A stretch of DNA of 64,000 bases from Tieghemostelium lacteum (GCA_001606155.1 LODT01000028.1:658735-722734); one strand, 5' to 3'; counted from the stretch's first letter, positions 10,292 through 21,211 are shown. Notes: generated by a model not told the origin, from the letters alone. Numbers and translations: made by a program.

Positions 10292-12889
10292 CTATGCAAA
10301 GAAATACTTTAACAAGAAACCTAAGAATAAAACCAATAATACTGCTATTAGATTCATTTTTAAACTTGGAGAAAGTAATTCTGTGTTATTTGATTTTTTA
10401 CTGCTGCTGGAGGAAGAGGTGGTTGTGGTGGTTGAATGTACTTTTGGTTTGGAAATTTTCTTTGCATCTTTATCTTTTGGTACTTTGTTTTTGTTAACTT
10501 GAGTTGTGGTACTACTGGTTGATGTTTCTTTTTCTTTTTTAACAGGTTTCATTGGTGATGGATATTCTAATGGTTCTTCAACCAACAGATTTCTAATCAT
10601 AAGCTTATCATTTGGTTCAAAATTAGTTGGTACTGGTTTAGAGATTTTAGATTGATCAGCAGAACCAGTTGTGGTAGTCTTTGTTTTCTTTGGTTTCTCA
10701 ATGGAAGTCCATTCCTCAGGTTTCTTTTCAACTTCAATAGTGTCAACGGGTTTCTTGGATTCTTTAATTTCCAATTTAACAACCTTGGTTTCTGGCTCCT
10801 TTGATTCAGTAGTGGTAGTAGTAGTAGAAGTATGTTCTTCAACTTGTGGTGGTTGATGAGAAATAGTTTCAATTAACTGTACAATACTTTGTGGATTACT
10901 CCAAAGTGATGGTTGAGCTACTGGAGTAGTTGTTGATTTACCATATTTTGTATATTTTTCTTTTTTCTCTGGTTTTGATTCTTTAACTACTTTAGCAGTT
11001 GCTGTTGTTGTTGTTGGTGATGTCTGTTGTTGTTGTTCTGGTACTGGTGTTGGTACTTTTGGTTCTTTAACTTTTTTAGATTCTTTAACTACTTTGGTTG
11101 GTTTAGATGTTTCCTCTGATGTTTTTGAACTGGTATCTTCCCAGAACAGATCATTCTCATTTTGTTTATTATTGTTACTGCTATTATTATTATGTTTTTC
11201 TAAGTTATCTTTTGAATGATTTCTTCTGATATTTGATGATTCAATTATATTTGATTGTTGTTTGGGTAAGAGTTTATTAGATGACCATGCATTCTCAGAA
11301 GTAGTGGCTGTTGGTGTGCTAGCCTCTACATTGGAAACAGTTACTGGTTCTTCCTTTTGTTTAACAGGTTCTGGTTGTGGTTTTGGTAATAAAACACCAG
11401 TAGACCATGCATTAACACCTGCTGGAATCTCTGGAATATTTGGTTTCTCTTGAACTGTATTCTTCTCATTAGATTTTCTGATTGATTGCTGTTGTTGTTG
11501 TACTGGTTGTTCTTCAGTAACTTGTGGTTGTGGTTCTTCTTTTGGTTTTGGAGGAACACCTAATAATAAACCAGTTGACCATGCATTGACACCAGATGGG
11601 ATCTCTGGAATAACAATAGGTGTGGAGTTGGAAGTTGGTGATGAACTTTCATCCTCAGAACCATTGGTTGCATCTGTAGATGACAATTGTACAGGTTGGT
11701 GAACTTGAATATTTGGTCTGACAGAAAGTAATGACTCTTTCTTGACAATTGGTATCTCTTCTGATGAGTCTTTAGAGAGTTTCTTTTTTAAATTTCCCCA
11801 AGTAGCTGCATTTGATCCACTGTTGTTATTATTAAAGAAACCTCCTTGTAATGGCTGCTGTTGTTGTTGCTGTTGTAATTTATTCTTTTTCTTTGAATTT
11901 CCATCAGAATCTTTTGATTTTGAAATACTCTGTTTGTGTGATGAAAATTTGCAAAATTTAACTCTAAGAATATTTTGTAAACTGTCTTTTAGTGATTGAA
12001 CAGAGTCTACATTATCAGAGTTATCATTCCATAGATTAATACTGGCACCCCAATTTCTAACTGTCAATACTACACCATTTGTTTGATTGTAATGTTCCCA
12101 TGATGAACATACAATTGTAGTAATCAATGTAAACCATGCATTTAAAACTCTATTAAAATCATGGTGATTATCTTTAATATAATTTACAGACTATATATAA
12201 CATATAATATTTTATTAGTAACACTAACCAATCATTGTGTTATAGAGATACTTACATATTTTCCACCATCTTTATTCTTTACATCTTCCCAAGCTGGTTC
12301 AATACCTTGTTTAAATACACTAATATTACCATTAACATCCAAAGGTGTGGAAATGGTATCCCAAATATTTTTGAAACCCTGTAGTGAGTCAATTTTAAAA
12401 ATTTGTTAAAAATCAAGTCTCTTGAGAATTTAGGATACACATTTTATGTGTATGGATAAAGTATTTATAATAAATGAAACATACCTTTAAAGTATCAAAA
12501 GAACCAAGTTTTTGAATACTTTGAAGATATTCACTATTTTCATCAGGGTGGGTAGCATTTGGATTGGCGGTAGTTGTATCTTTTTTAGTATACCAAAGTA
12601 CCCAACTTTCACTAAATTGACCAATATTCTCATGTTCATCAAAATCAAATGACAATTCAAAATGTGGTTGACTTTGTTTGTCTTTGACTGGTAATGAGAT
12701 GTTTGTTGGAGGTGGTAATGGAGGTTGAGTAGTGGTATTTTGTAAGTCTTGAGTACTGTTGGCATTAGGTGGTGTTGTAAGTGCACTTGTGCTTTTTACT
12801 GTTGGTTGTGTTGGAGATGGTGTGTTTTCAATAAATGTAAAATCATCATCTTCATCATCATTTGAAAGTACATTAAAATAATTTACCAT
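10292..12889 (-). CDS. eIF4E-family cap-binding protein with long C-terminal extension and tail anchor
   Basis: Three exons (12485-12889, 12256-12378, 10292-12190) join in phase 0 to give about 808 residues, far more than the usual ~200. Residues about 55-235 form an eIF4E fold: FSESWVLWYTKK, FDTLKGFKNIWDTIS, SVFKQGIEPAWEDVKNKDGG, and VRNWGASINLWN. The Trp of GIEPAWED, one of the cap-stacking positions, is present; the position matching human Trp56 needs an alignment. After the fold comes a ~550-residue Ser/Thr/Lys/Pro-rich region with three copies of a short repeat (GVNAWSTGLLL, GVNAWSTGVLL, SENAWSSNKLL). The last 21 residues (MNLIAVLLVLFLGFLLKYFF plus A) form a transmembrane segment ending at the stop, as in tail-anchored proteins. 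It probably binds mRNA caps at an organelle membrane (inference). Confidence 0.88.
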
Positions 12890-13137
12890 GGTGTTATCTG
12901 AATAAACCAAACGAATTCAATTTTCGTCTTTTTTTTTTTTTATAAAAGTGAAAGTGGAGCTGGTTAACAAAATTTAAGAGATCTTTTTTTTTTTAAAAAA
13001 GTCAAAGTGACAACTCATTATAATTTTCATTTCATTTTTCTCTCCAATAGAGTCATCGAACACTCTTAACACACTGTTTTTTTTTAAAAAATTGTTAATA
13101 TTGGTAGATTTAATTTTATATCATTGGAGGTTTGTTT

Positions 13138-14133
13138 TTATTGAACTAATTGATTTTTGATTTCAGCATATTCTTGACCTTTCCATTGATATTTACTGAG
13201 GAACTGTTTCCAAGTTGGTTGATTTGGATTCTTTGAATTTGATAGATAAATATCTTTGTTGTCTTTACTGTAATAACTGTTCTTTGTGGAATGTTCATAC
13301 ATTGCAATTACTTTTAGAGCTGTGAGTTTTTTATCTCCGAAAATCTGTAAAAAGAAATCTTTTGGTATACTTTGGTAGACAGCGGGAATACCAGTGATCT
13401 CTGTGAACTGTTGTGCAATTTGATTACCAGATAGATACTCAGTGGTCAATGGAATGATTTTATGTTGATTTTGATCTGGATGGTCGAATATCTCAACTAC
13501 CATTGGACCAGGTGCTGACAAACAATCAACATAGGGTAATGGGAAATCGCTTGGAGTCTCTGGAAGTCCAAATACAAAAGTACCATCCTCCAAAACCTGT
13601 GGTCTATAGTATTCAATAAAATTGGTATAGAAATAGCCAAGTGCCACAGTGGATACATATTGAATTGGTAGAGATTCATAGTATTCCCTTACTTGGTCTC
13701 TATTTACAAAGAATAAATGTGGAAATTCTTTTCTTAGTTCTTCACGTGACTTATCAAATTTATCCATTCCACTGAATATCAAATGTTTAATACCAGCTTC
13801 AGCTGCCAAATCACCTTGAATTTTAGAGTATTTCCATTCCTCTTCTTCAAAATTCACTTCTTCCAAATCAATATTTGGACTGATAATGAAAGCACCATAA
13901 GCACCTTTAAATACTTTCTTTAAATCATCGGTATTCTTTGCATCACCTTTAACAAACTCCAAATCCTTACTATTATTAAACTCTTTTAGTAGGATTTTAG
14001 CTTCACTGCTTTCACTACCTCTTAAACTCAGTGCTCTAACTGAATATTTTCCACTCTTTAATAGAGATCTTATTACACCAATAGATTGTTTACTGGTAGC
14101 TTGTAATACTGAAATTAATTTCTTATCTGACAT
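13138..14133 (-). CDS. NmrA-like NAD(P)-binding protein
   Basis: A single-exon gene of 331 residues starts at the ATG of MSDKKLIS; a longer open frame would need TTG. The N-terminus follows the NmrA-like pattern of a Rossmann fold: LISVLQATSKQSIGVIRSLL, where the dinucleotide-binding GxTGxxG motif is replaced by QATSKQSIG, so cofactor binding may be weakened. Then come VRALSLRGSES, the acidic LEFVKGDAKNTDDL block and FIISPN. Family members (NmrA, HSCARG, Dictyostelium PadA) are mostly redox sensors or regulators rather than enzymes. Which role applies here cannot be told. It diverges from the methyltransferase gene at 14438 with about 300 bp between. Confidence 0.88.
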   Translation of the reverse strand: MSDKKLISVLQATSKQSIGVIRSLLKSGKYSVRALSLRGSESSEAKILLKEFNNSKDLEFVKGDAKNTDDLKKVFKGAYGAFIISPNIDLEEVNFEEEEWKYSKIQGDLAAEAGIKHLIFSGMDKFDKSREELRKEFPHLFFVNRDQVREYYESLPIQYVSTVALGYFYTNFIEYYRPQVLEDGTFVFGLPETPSDFPLPYVDCLSAPGPMVVEIFDHPDQNQHKIIPLTTEYLSGNQIAQQFTEITGIPAVYQSIPKDFFLQIFGDKKLTALKVIAMYEHSTKNSYYSKDNKDIYLSNSKNPNQPTWKQFLSKYQWKGQEYAEIKNQLVQ

Positions 14134-14437
14134 TCTTGTTGTTTTAGTGTACAATTATAAATTGTTTTAGTTTTAATTATTAAGTTGTTTGTGTTTTGGG
14201 GAATGAAAGTTAATTTTAAAACTATTTATATTTAATAGATGAATTGGATACATAATGGTTATGTCGGAGCTTCTTCCTGTCTCTTTGATTTCAAAGTTCG
14301 GGGAGTACCATCAAACAATATTTGACATCATGTGAGAATTGTTGTTTTCTAAAATTTATTTTAAGAATTCATTTGATGTTGTCATTTGACACTATGAGAA
14401 ACTATTTTTTTCAATTTTTAATTTATTTTAAAAATCG

Positions 14438-15284
14438 ATGGTTATGATGGAGAATGAAAACACGACGAATCAGGAAAATATCATTAATGATGAAGAAGAT
14501 GAACAATCAATAGACAATACAGAGATACTATTTAACCAAAATAACTACCCAAAAGAATTTATTGAATTTCTAAAAGAAAATCAGGTACCTTTAGATTCTT
14601 ATCAGGTTAAGGAAGTTCCAAGATTCATTAGAATTAAACCATCTACTCCACTATCCTATCTAGAGAAAATTGAAAAACAGCTCAACACTAAACTTATAGC
14701 GCTTAACTGGTTACCTAATTTCTATCAATTAAAAGATAGTAAAACTAAGATATCTTCAAGTGAATGGTAGGTTTCAATCCAATCCCTTTGTTATAACACT
14801 ACATAACTAACTTTGAAAAATAGTTATAAAAAAGGTATTATTTATGGAATGGATGCAAGTAGTGGTGCAGCCATATTAGCATTGGATCCACAACCTGGTG
14901 ATCATGTTTTGGATATTTGTTGTGCACCTGGTACAAAGTTATGTATGACATCGGATATCATTCATCAAAATTCAACAAATTATGGATCAGTTACAGGTGT
15001 TGATATTTCATCAAGTAGGTTAGGTTCATGTAAGACTTTATTAAAAAAATATCAAATACCAAATGCAAGACTATTTATTTCAGATGCTTCAAATTTCGAT
15101 ATAAAAGCACCAAATCATTTAGATCCTATACCCCAAGATAAAATACAACAAAGAAAAGAATCTAAAAAACTTAAATTACAGCAAAAACAACAGCAACAAC
15201 AACCAGAATATATAGAAAATAATGTAACACAAAATATTGAGAACAATGAAAAACCAATAATTTCACCATTAATAGAAAATAGTA

Positions 15285-15326
<42 letters not shown>

Positions 15327-15839
15327 AAAGAAGATAAAGTTACAGGAAAAAGGAAATATTCAAGTAAAAAGAGTAGTAAAAGGTCATTATTTGATTTAAA
15401 AGAATTATACTTTAGTAATCAATTTTGGATGAGATATTCCAATTCACAATATTATGATAGAGTAATTGTAGATGCTGAATGTAGTTTAGATGCATCTGTT
15501 AGACATTTACTATTACATTCAAAGATTGGTGTACATTTAACACCTGAAAAATTAATAGAATTAACAAGTTTACAAAAGAAATTGATACAAACTGGTTTTA
15601 ATCTATTGAAAAGTGGTGGTGTTTTAGTATACAGTACATGTAGTTTTATCAAAGAACAAAATGAATTTGTTGTTCAATGGCTATTGGATAACAATTCAAA
15701 TGCTAAACTTATTCCAGCATTTAAAGAAAATCTTGATACACCAATACCATATTCACCAGGATTTATTGAAAATACTTATAGATTCTATCCAAAAAATGGT
15801 ACAAGTGGTTTGTTTATATCAAAAATTCAAAAAGAATGA
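14438..15839 (+). CDS. NOL1/NOP2/Sun-family RNA cytosine-5 methyltransferase
   Basis: The model has three exons, 14438-14766, 14824-15281 and 15331-15839, giving about 431 residues. The SAM-binding motif is VLDICCAPGTKLCMTSDI, followed by GVDISSSRL and ARLFISDASNFD. Motif IV reads VDAECS instead of the common DAPCS/T, and motif VI VLVYSTCSF carries the second cysteine. Both catalytic cysteines are therefore present. The family methylates cytosine-5 in tRNA or rRNA. An acidic N-terminal 40 residues and an N-terminal RNA-binding-like segment precede the catalytic domain. The second intron is uncertain: it is 49 nt long and consists almost wholly of a TAA repeat; the alternative is a frame change in that repeat. 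It is followed in tandem by the Bax inhibitor gene. Confidence 0.85.
15284..15325 (+). repeat. (TAA)n microsatellite forming a putative intron
   Basis: About 13 AAT/TAA units lie between the second and third exons of the methyltransferase gene. In one frame they read as stops and in another as asparagines. GTAAAT at 15282 and CTAAAG ending at 15330 give an intron that keeps the frame open. Confidence 0.7.
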
Positions 15840-15965
15840 TCACACAATTAATAGTATCTCAATAAATTTTTGGTTTTTTCTTGATGATTCACCATTCAAA
15901 ATCTCACAACAATTTTTTAAGAAATCTTTTTTTTTTTTTATTTCAATTTAGTTTCAAACTAAAAA

Positions 15966-16814
15966 ATGAATACAACAAGTTATAATTATAATTCTAATTT
16001 ATCTTTTGATGAAAAAATCAAAATTGCACTTCAATTTAATAATTTGTATGTAAATATAGTTTATATTTCTTTGTTTGTAAATATTAACCTTACCAATAAT
16101 TGAATTACAGATCACAACAAACAAAGAATGTCTTAACAAGAGTCTATGCAACATTTGCAGTTGGGTTATTATTTGCAGTAGCAGGTGTAATGTTTTCAAT
16201 GTTTATCTACAGACCATGGGATATCTTATTCTTGGGTATTATCTACCCAGCCTACAAATTCCACACTGAGCGTAACATGGAAACCAAATACAAATATTTC
16301 TTATTATTAGCATCTTTAATTGGTATGGCAACTGGACCATTAATTAATTTCTATTATCAAGAAAATCCAGCGTATGTACAATTAAACCTGAATTCTTGAG
16401 AATATTTTAGAGTTTTAATATTAACTTCTTTATCTATATAGTATCATTCTATCAGCTTTCATGATGACAACAGGTGTATTTACATGTTTTTCATTGTTTT
16501 CTTTACTCTCAGACAAGAGAATGTTCATCTATATGGGAGGATCATTATTTTCATTTAGTTTGTTTATTCTTTTTGGTTCCATTTTCAATATCTTTGCCAG
16601 AAATGAAGCTGTTTACAATATGTTGATGGCTGGTATCTTATTGATGGAATGCGGATACTTAATCTTTGATACACAATTAATAGTCTTTAGAATTGAAAAG
16701 GGTGACTATGATTTCTTTAAACATGCTCTAGTTTTATTATTGGACTTTGTAGATCTATTTAGAGTAATACTCAAGATTTTAGGTTCAAAAAAAAAGAAGA
16801 ATAGCAGCAAATAG
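15966..16814 (+). CDS. Bax inhibitor-1 / TMBIM family membrane protein
   Basis: Three exons (15966-16045, 16111-16371, 16442-16814) give 237 residues, the usual family length. Splice joins are phase 2 both times and restore NNLSQQTKN and ENPAIILSAF. Six to seven hydrophobic segments are visible, starting with RVYATFAVGLLFAVAGVMFS. The family signatures are VYNMLMAGILLMECGYLIFDTQLIV, shortened here to its core MECGYLIFDTQ, and the later GDYDFFKHALVLLLDFVDLF. The protein ends in a lysine-rich tail (GSKKKKNSSK), as in other BI-1 proteins of the endoplasmic reticulum. Family members are calcium leak channels that protect against ER-stress cell death. It converges on rad17, with 96 bp between stops. 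Confidence 0.93.
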
Positions 16815-16910
16815 AAGCTCTTTTCTTAAATAAATTAATTCTCATTCTGTAAAATAATAGTAATATCCTATACTCTGTAATCCATTTCCAGTTTTCCTGT
16901 TTTCATTTAT

Positions 16911-19826
16911 TTAATCATTTTCCTCTATAATATCATCATCGATTAAAACTTCATTATTACCTAGTTTGTTTATAATTTGAGAATAATCCCCATTGTCTGA
17001 ATTCTTATTGTTATTATTGTTGTTTTTAAAGTTGGGTAAAGGTGTTGGTTGTGATGGAAGATCAGGTGAATCCAATTCCTCATCCATTTCAGTAATGGAA
17101 GCAAATTGTGCACTAACTTGGTTCTCTTTCTGGTATGAGAATTCATAGAATGATTTGGTTGAGAATTTACTGAGATTATCCAATAGTACTTTAAAATCTT
17201 GATTTTTCATTATGGTTGATGTTAAATCACTGTTATTCGAATAGGTAGTACACTGCCTGTTTTGGTTTGCATGAAAATTAATACGGTGTATAATGGGTAG
17301 AGTATATATAAACATTGGTTTACTAAGTTCAATTAATGAACCTGGAACCTCTCTGAAACCACTTCCATAACGATCAAGTAACGATTGTATACACAGTGGA
17401 AGTTGATCTTGAAGATTACGATTTTGTTCAGCAAATTGAGTGAGACGTGGTTTTACAAAATGATAGAAACTCTGACCACTAATTTGTGTGTGGCTATATG
17501 CAAAACCTCTCATTACTAATGATATTGAACATTGAGGTAGCTGATCTAAAACACCACCAGTTTTACCCTCTAGATATCTATTTCCACCAGTCCTGTAATG
17601 TTGTACACCTTCACTATTCATCATAATATCACTGTCTGATAAATAGTCTAACGACTGTGAAACTTCATCAATGGATTGATAGAATGAGAGGTAATTCTCG
17701 TGAACAAATCCAACAAAACTCTGAAAGTCTGCATGGGAATTCTCAAATATCTCTTCAGGTACATTCTCTGGAATCTGTCTGTGATATTTCTCTTTATACC
17801 AACATTGATCTTTATCGTAGATATTCGATCTAGGTATTCTCTTGTTGTATAGGAGTTTACCAATACTGTGAAAAAGACTGTAGGTTGAATCACGATGTTT
17901 TACCTCAATGAATTCATTACTATTCACAGTGGCATTATCAGAAGATGTCGTTAAAGATTTTGATTTTGATTTGGCTGAAGTTGGTTTCTTTATAGAAGTT
18001 GAAGATTGCTTAAGTTTACCTACACAATAGAATTGCAGTGAATTGATAGCAGCACGAACATCACCAGCACAATCACGAACAAAAGACTCTATTTGAGTAG
18101 TTGGAATTCCTGGATACCCTTCAAGTTGTGCTAGTTTTTGAAGATGTTTTTGTAAAGTTACAGGAGGTATACAATTAAAACTAACATGTTTAACAGTGGG
18201 TTTTGAAGTTATATAAACAGGAAGTATCTGATTAAGTGGTGAATTACCAGTATTCTCATCGCTTATAACTAAAACCACTGGATATCTTCCACTGTCTAGT
18301 AACTGCAAAAATATCTTTCTAAATTCTTCCTGTTGAGTTGGACCAGATAGATTCGGATACTCTTCAATCAAAACTACATTCAAACGTGATTTTGTAAATA
18401 AAGAAGCACCTCTAGTAGAAAATTTCAACCAATTTCTAAATTGTTCCAATTGTGGTGCATAGGGACTTGTCAATTGATCATTTTGATCAGTTGTCAACAC
18501 CATCGGTGGATTCTCCCAATCTGTAATTTCAAATTGCATACTATTACCCAGAACTCTAATTAGTGAACTTTTACCTGCACCTGAAGGTCCTGTTAAAATT
18601 AATAGTTTCTCTCTAATCTCTATTCCATCATTCAACTCCTTTAGTCTATCTTGTAACCATAGTTTTACCTCTGTTTGTTTCTTTTTATTTACCACTAGAT
18701 CCTCTTCAGTCTTTGGAATAAATTTATCAACCCACATTCTAGTATCCTGTTGTTTTTGTACAATTGTAGGTGATGTTTTACCACCTGATGTAGTCACTAC
18801 TGCTGAACCTTTACTTTTAAAATTATATATACTAAATGGATCTTTTGGTTTTGTTGTTAAATAATTATGAATATTATTACTGCTACTATTATTTGATGAT
18901 ATATTAGATTGTGGTATACCTTTTTTCTTATAAGGTGGTTGTCTTGTTAAAATGGTGTCATCAAGTTCTGTAATATCCATGGAAGGTTTTTTGGGTTGTA
19001 TATTGGTTAAAATGGAGGTAGATGTTGCAGCTGATGCTGTTGTTGTTTTCTTTTGATTATCGCTATCAGAGTTATCTGAATTACTTTTGGAATCAGTTTC
19101 AGATAATGATGGACTAGTCACATCAATATCAAGTTGAACTGGTTTCTTTTTGGTTATATATTTTTCTACAACTGTAAATGATAAAAGATCATCAACAGAT
19201 TCTTCTTCAAGTTTATCAATTTTTATCTTTTCCTCTATTTTTTCTTGATCTTTGTCTATCGATTTTGTTGTTGTTGTTGTTAATTGACTAGTTGGAGTAG
19301 ATCTAGTGGTATTCGTAAGGGTTGTGGTTTTAGTATATGAAGAAGAAGATTGTGAAACTGTTTTTGAAGGTTTTGTTGTTGCAGATGGATGTGTATATTC
19401 TTTTAGGTGATATTCTGATTTATCTGTACATTTATCACCGAGGATACATTTGAATTTAAAAGATTCCTCATCATCCAATTCGAAATGAGTCGTAGAAGAG
19501 CTGGCAATGGATGTTTGTGAATGAGTTGGTGAGGTTTTTGAGTTGTTTCCATTCAACTTTTTATTTGCAAAGCTAGAGGAAAAGGATGATGGTGGTGATT
19601 TATTTTTATTATTGCTACTATTGATTACATAGTTGGGTGGCGATGATGATGTTGATGCTTGTGACGATTTTAGTTGTTTGTAAGGTCTATGATCTTCATC
19701 TTCGATATCCTCTATTAAATTACTACTTTTGAGATGCTGTCCATTACTATTACTATTAGATGACCTTATTGGCTCATCACTATGATTTCTCTTTTTTAAA
19801 TTTTGAAGAAATGATGAAGATTTCAT
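16911..19826 (-). CDS. rad17: Rad17 checkpoint clamp loader with N-terminal PBZ-like zinc finger
   Basis: The protein is about 971 residues long from the ATG of MKSSSFLQN. The AAA+ part (about 365-640) begins with MWVDKFIPKTEEDL, has Walker A LTGPSGAGKSSLI and a Walker B variant NVVLIEEYPNL, and continues with the Rad17-type helical C-terminal region. Rad17 loads the 9-1-1 clamp at DNA damage with RFC2-5. The N-terminal ~360 residues are Ser/Thr/Lys-rich and contain FKCILGDKCTDKSEYHLKEYTHP (given here as C-x2-G-x2-C-x6-H-x5-HP, about residue 135), which fits a poly(ADP-ribose)-binding PBZ finger. The C-terminus is acidic. It diverges from gcn5 with only 143 bp between start codons, suggesting a shared promoter. 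Confidence 0.9.
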   Translation of the reverse strand: MKSSSFLQNLKKRNHSDEPIRSSNSNSNGQHLKSSNLIEDIEDEDHRPYKQLKSSQASTSSSPPNYVINSSNNKNKSPPSSFSSSFANKKLNGNNSKTSPTHSQTSIASSSTTHFELDDEESFKFKCILGDKCTDKSEYHLKEYTHPSATTKPSKTVSQSSSSYTKTTTLTNTTRSTPTSQLTTTTTKSIDKDQEKIEEKIKIDKLEEESVDDLLSFTVVEKYITKKKPVQLDIDVTSPSLSETDSKSNSDNSDSDNQKKTTTASAATSTSILTNIQPKKPSMDITELDDTILTRQPPYKKKGIPQSNISSNNSSSNNIHNYLTTKPKDPFSIYNFKSKGSAVVTTSGGKTSPTIVQKQQDTRMWVDKFIPKTEEDLVVNKKKQTEVKLWLQDRLKELNDGIEIREKLLILTGPSGAGKSSLIRVLGNSMQFEITDWENPPMVLTTDQNDQLTSPYAPQLEQFRNWLKFSTRGASLFTKSRLNVVLIEEYPNLSGPTQQEEFRKIFLQLLDSGRYPVVLVISDENTGNSPLNQILPVYITSKPTVKHVSFNCIPPVTLQKHLQKLAQLEGYPGIPTTQIESFVRDCAGDVRAAINSLQFYCVGKLKQSSTSIKKPTSAKSKSKSLTTSSDNATVNSNEFIEVKHRDSTYSLFHSIGKLLYNKRIPRSNIYDKDQCWYKEKYHRQIPENVPEEIFENSHADFQSFVGFVHENYLSFYQSIDEVSQSLDYLSDSDIMMNSEGVQHYRTGGNRYLEGKTGGVLDQLPQCSISLVMRGFAYSHTQISGQSFYHFVKPRLTQFAEQNRNLQDQLPLCIQSLLDRYGSGFREVPGSLIELSKPMFIYTLPIIHRINFHANQNRQCTTYSNNSDLTSTIMKNQDFKVLLDNLSKFSTKSFYEFSYQKENQVSAQFASITEMDEELDSPDLPSQPTPLPNFKNNNNNNKNSDNGDYSQIINKLGNNEVLIDDDIIEEND

Positions 19827-19969
19827 TGCATCTTTTATCTCATTTATAAATATCAATATGAAAGTATTTGAATGACCAAAAATAAAATTAATGAAAATTT
19901 TTTTTCTAGTAAAATCATTCTAAAGACCCACAACAAATAACTCTATTTTTACAAAATCCAATATAGTTT

Positions 19970-21211
19970 ATGTATAATAGTAATAATAATGAACCAACAC
20001 CAATGAATGTTACATCTAGTAATAGTACACAGATAAATGGAAATGGGATTATACCGTCAACTACAACTACACCAATATCAACTAACGGCACAACATTTCA
20101 CGAACCTGTTGTAATACCAGTCGAACAGAATAAACAAGTACCATTGGGACCTGAAGGTGGACTTGAACCATTATCAACAGGTAGAGATCTAACAGCAAAA
20201 CAAGAAAAAGAGAAAGGTATACTCAGATTCGAAGTAGTTACTAATAATGGTGAACTAAAGAATCTACAACAACTCATGAACCTAAAGAACGTATTTAGTA
20301 AACAACTACCAAAGATGCCTAGAGAATATATAGTTAGATTAATGTTTGATAGATTTCATCATTCATTACTTATCATTAAAAGAGAGGTTGTTATAGGTGG
20401 TATATGTTTTAGACCATTTAAAGAACAAGGCTTTATTGAGATTGCATTTTGTGCAATTACCTCAAATGAACAGGTGAAAGGGTATGGTTCATTTCTAATG
20501 ACACATCTAAAAGAACATAATCGTACAGTTACAGGAATACACCATTTCCTAACCTTTGCAGATAACTTTGCCATTGAATATTTTCAAAAACAAGGTTTTA
20601 CACATGAGGTTACTTTAGCAAGAGAGAAATGGAAAGGGTTCATTCAAGAATACGATGGTGGTTCGCTTATGGAATGTGTAATTCATCCTAATGTACCTTA
20701 TCTAGATATAGCATCCATGGTTAAACTTCAACGAGAAACACTTAATAAAAAGATTAGAGAGATATCGACATCACATATAGTATATCCTGGAATTCAGGAT
20801 TTCAAACATGGACAGAGACGTATAGCAATTGAGAATATAAAAGGAATAGAAGGATCAGGTTGGGTGTCTACAGTAGACAACCAACGTATACAACAACTAC
20901 AAATTAAATTTGAAAAAATTCTAGAATTAGTTAAAGCACATCCAGATGCATGGCCATTCCTACAACCTGTTTCCATAGATGATGCACCCAATTACTATAA
21001 TATCGTTAAGGATCCTGTAGATTTACAAAAAATTGCAGAAAGATTGGCACTCAATCAATATTATATCACAGAGAATATTTTTCAAGCAGATCTTAAGAGA
21101 ATGTGTAACAATTGTAGAGAATTCAATCAAGAAGGTTCAGTATACTATGAAATTGCTGATCGTCTTGAAAAATTCATTGTAGATCAAATCAAAAATATTG
21201 ATTCATTGTAA
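19970..21211 (+). CDS. gcn5: histone acetyltransferase GCN5 (HAT plus bromodomain)
   Basis: A single exon encodes 413 residues, close to the yeast Gcn5 length. After a Thr/Ser/Asn-rich leader of ~60 residues come the GNAT acetyltransferase domain (about 85-240) and a C-terminal bromodomain (about 305-410). Visible HAT landmarks are FIEIAFCAITSNEQVKGYGS, the acetyl-CoA loop VKGYGSFLM, and DNFAIEYFQKQGF; the catalytic Glu sits in IEIAFCAI. The bromodomain has AWPFLQPVSIDDAPNYYNIV and the acetyl-lysine Asn region CNNCREFNQ. It is the catalytic subunit of SAGA-type complexes acetylating histone H3. The long PCAF N-terminal domain of animals is absent, as in yeast. Confidence 0.95.
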   Translation: MYNSNNNEPTPMNVTSSNSTQINGNGIIPSTTTTPISTNGTTFHEPVVIPVEQNKQVPLGPEGGLEPLSTGRDLTAKQEKEKGILRFEVVTNNGELKNLQQLMNLKNVFSKQLPKMPREYIVRLMFDRFHHSLLIIKREVVIGGICFRPFKEQGFIEIAFCAITSNEQVKGYGSFLMTHLKEHNRTVTGIHHFLTFADNFAIEYFQKQGFTHEVTLAREKWKGFIQEYDGGSLMECVIHPNVPYLDIASMVKLQRETLNKKIREISTSHIVYPGIQDFKHGQRRIAIENIKGIEGSGWVSTVDNQRIQQLQIKFEKILELVKAHPDAWPFLQPVSIDDAPNYYNIVKDPVDLQKIAERLALNQYYITENIFQADLKRMCNNCREFNQEGSVYYEIADRLEKFIVDQIKNIDSL

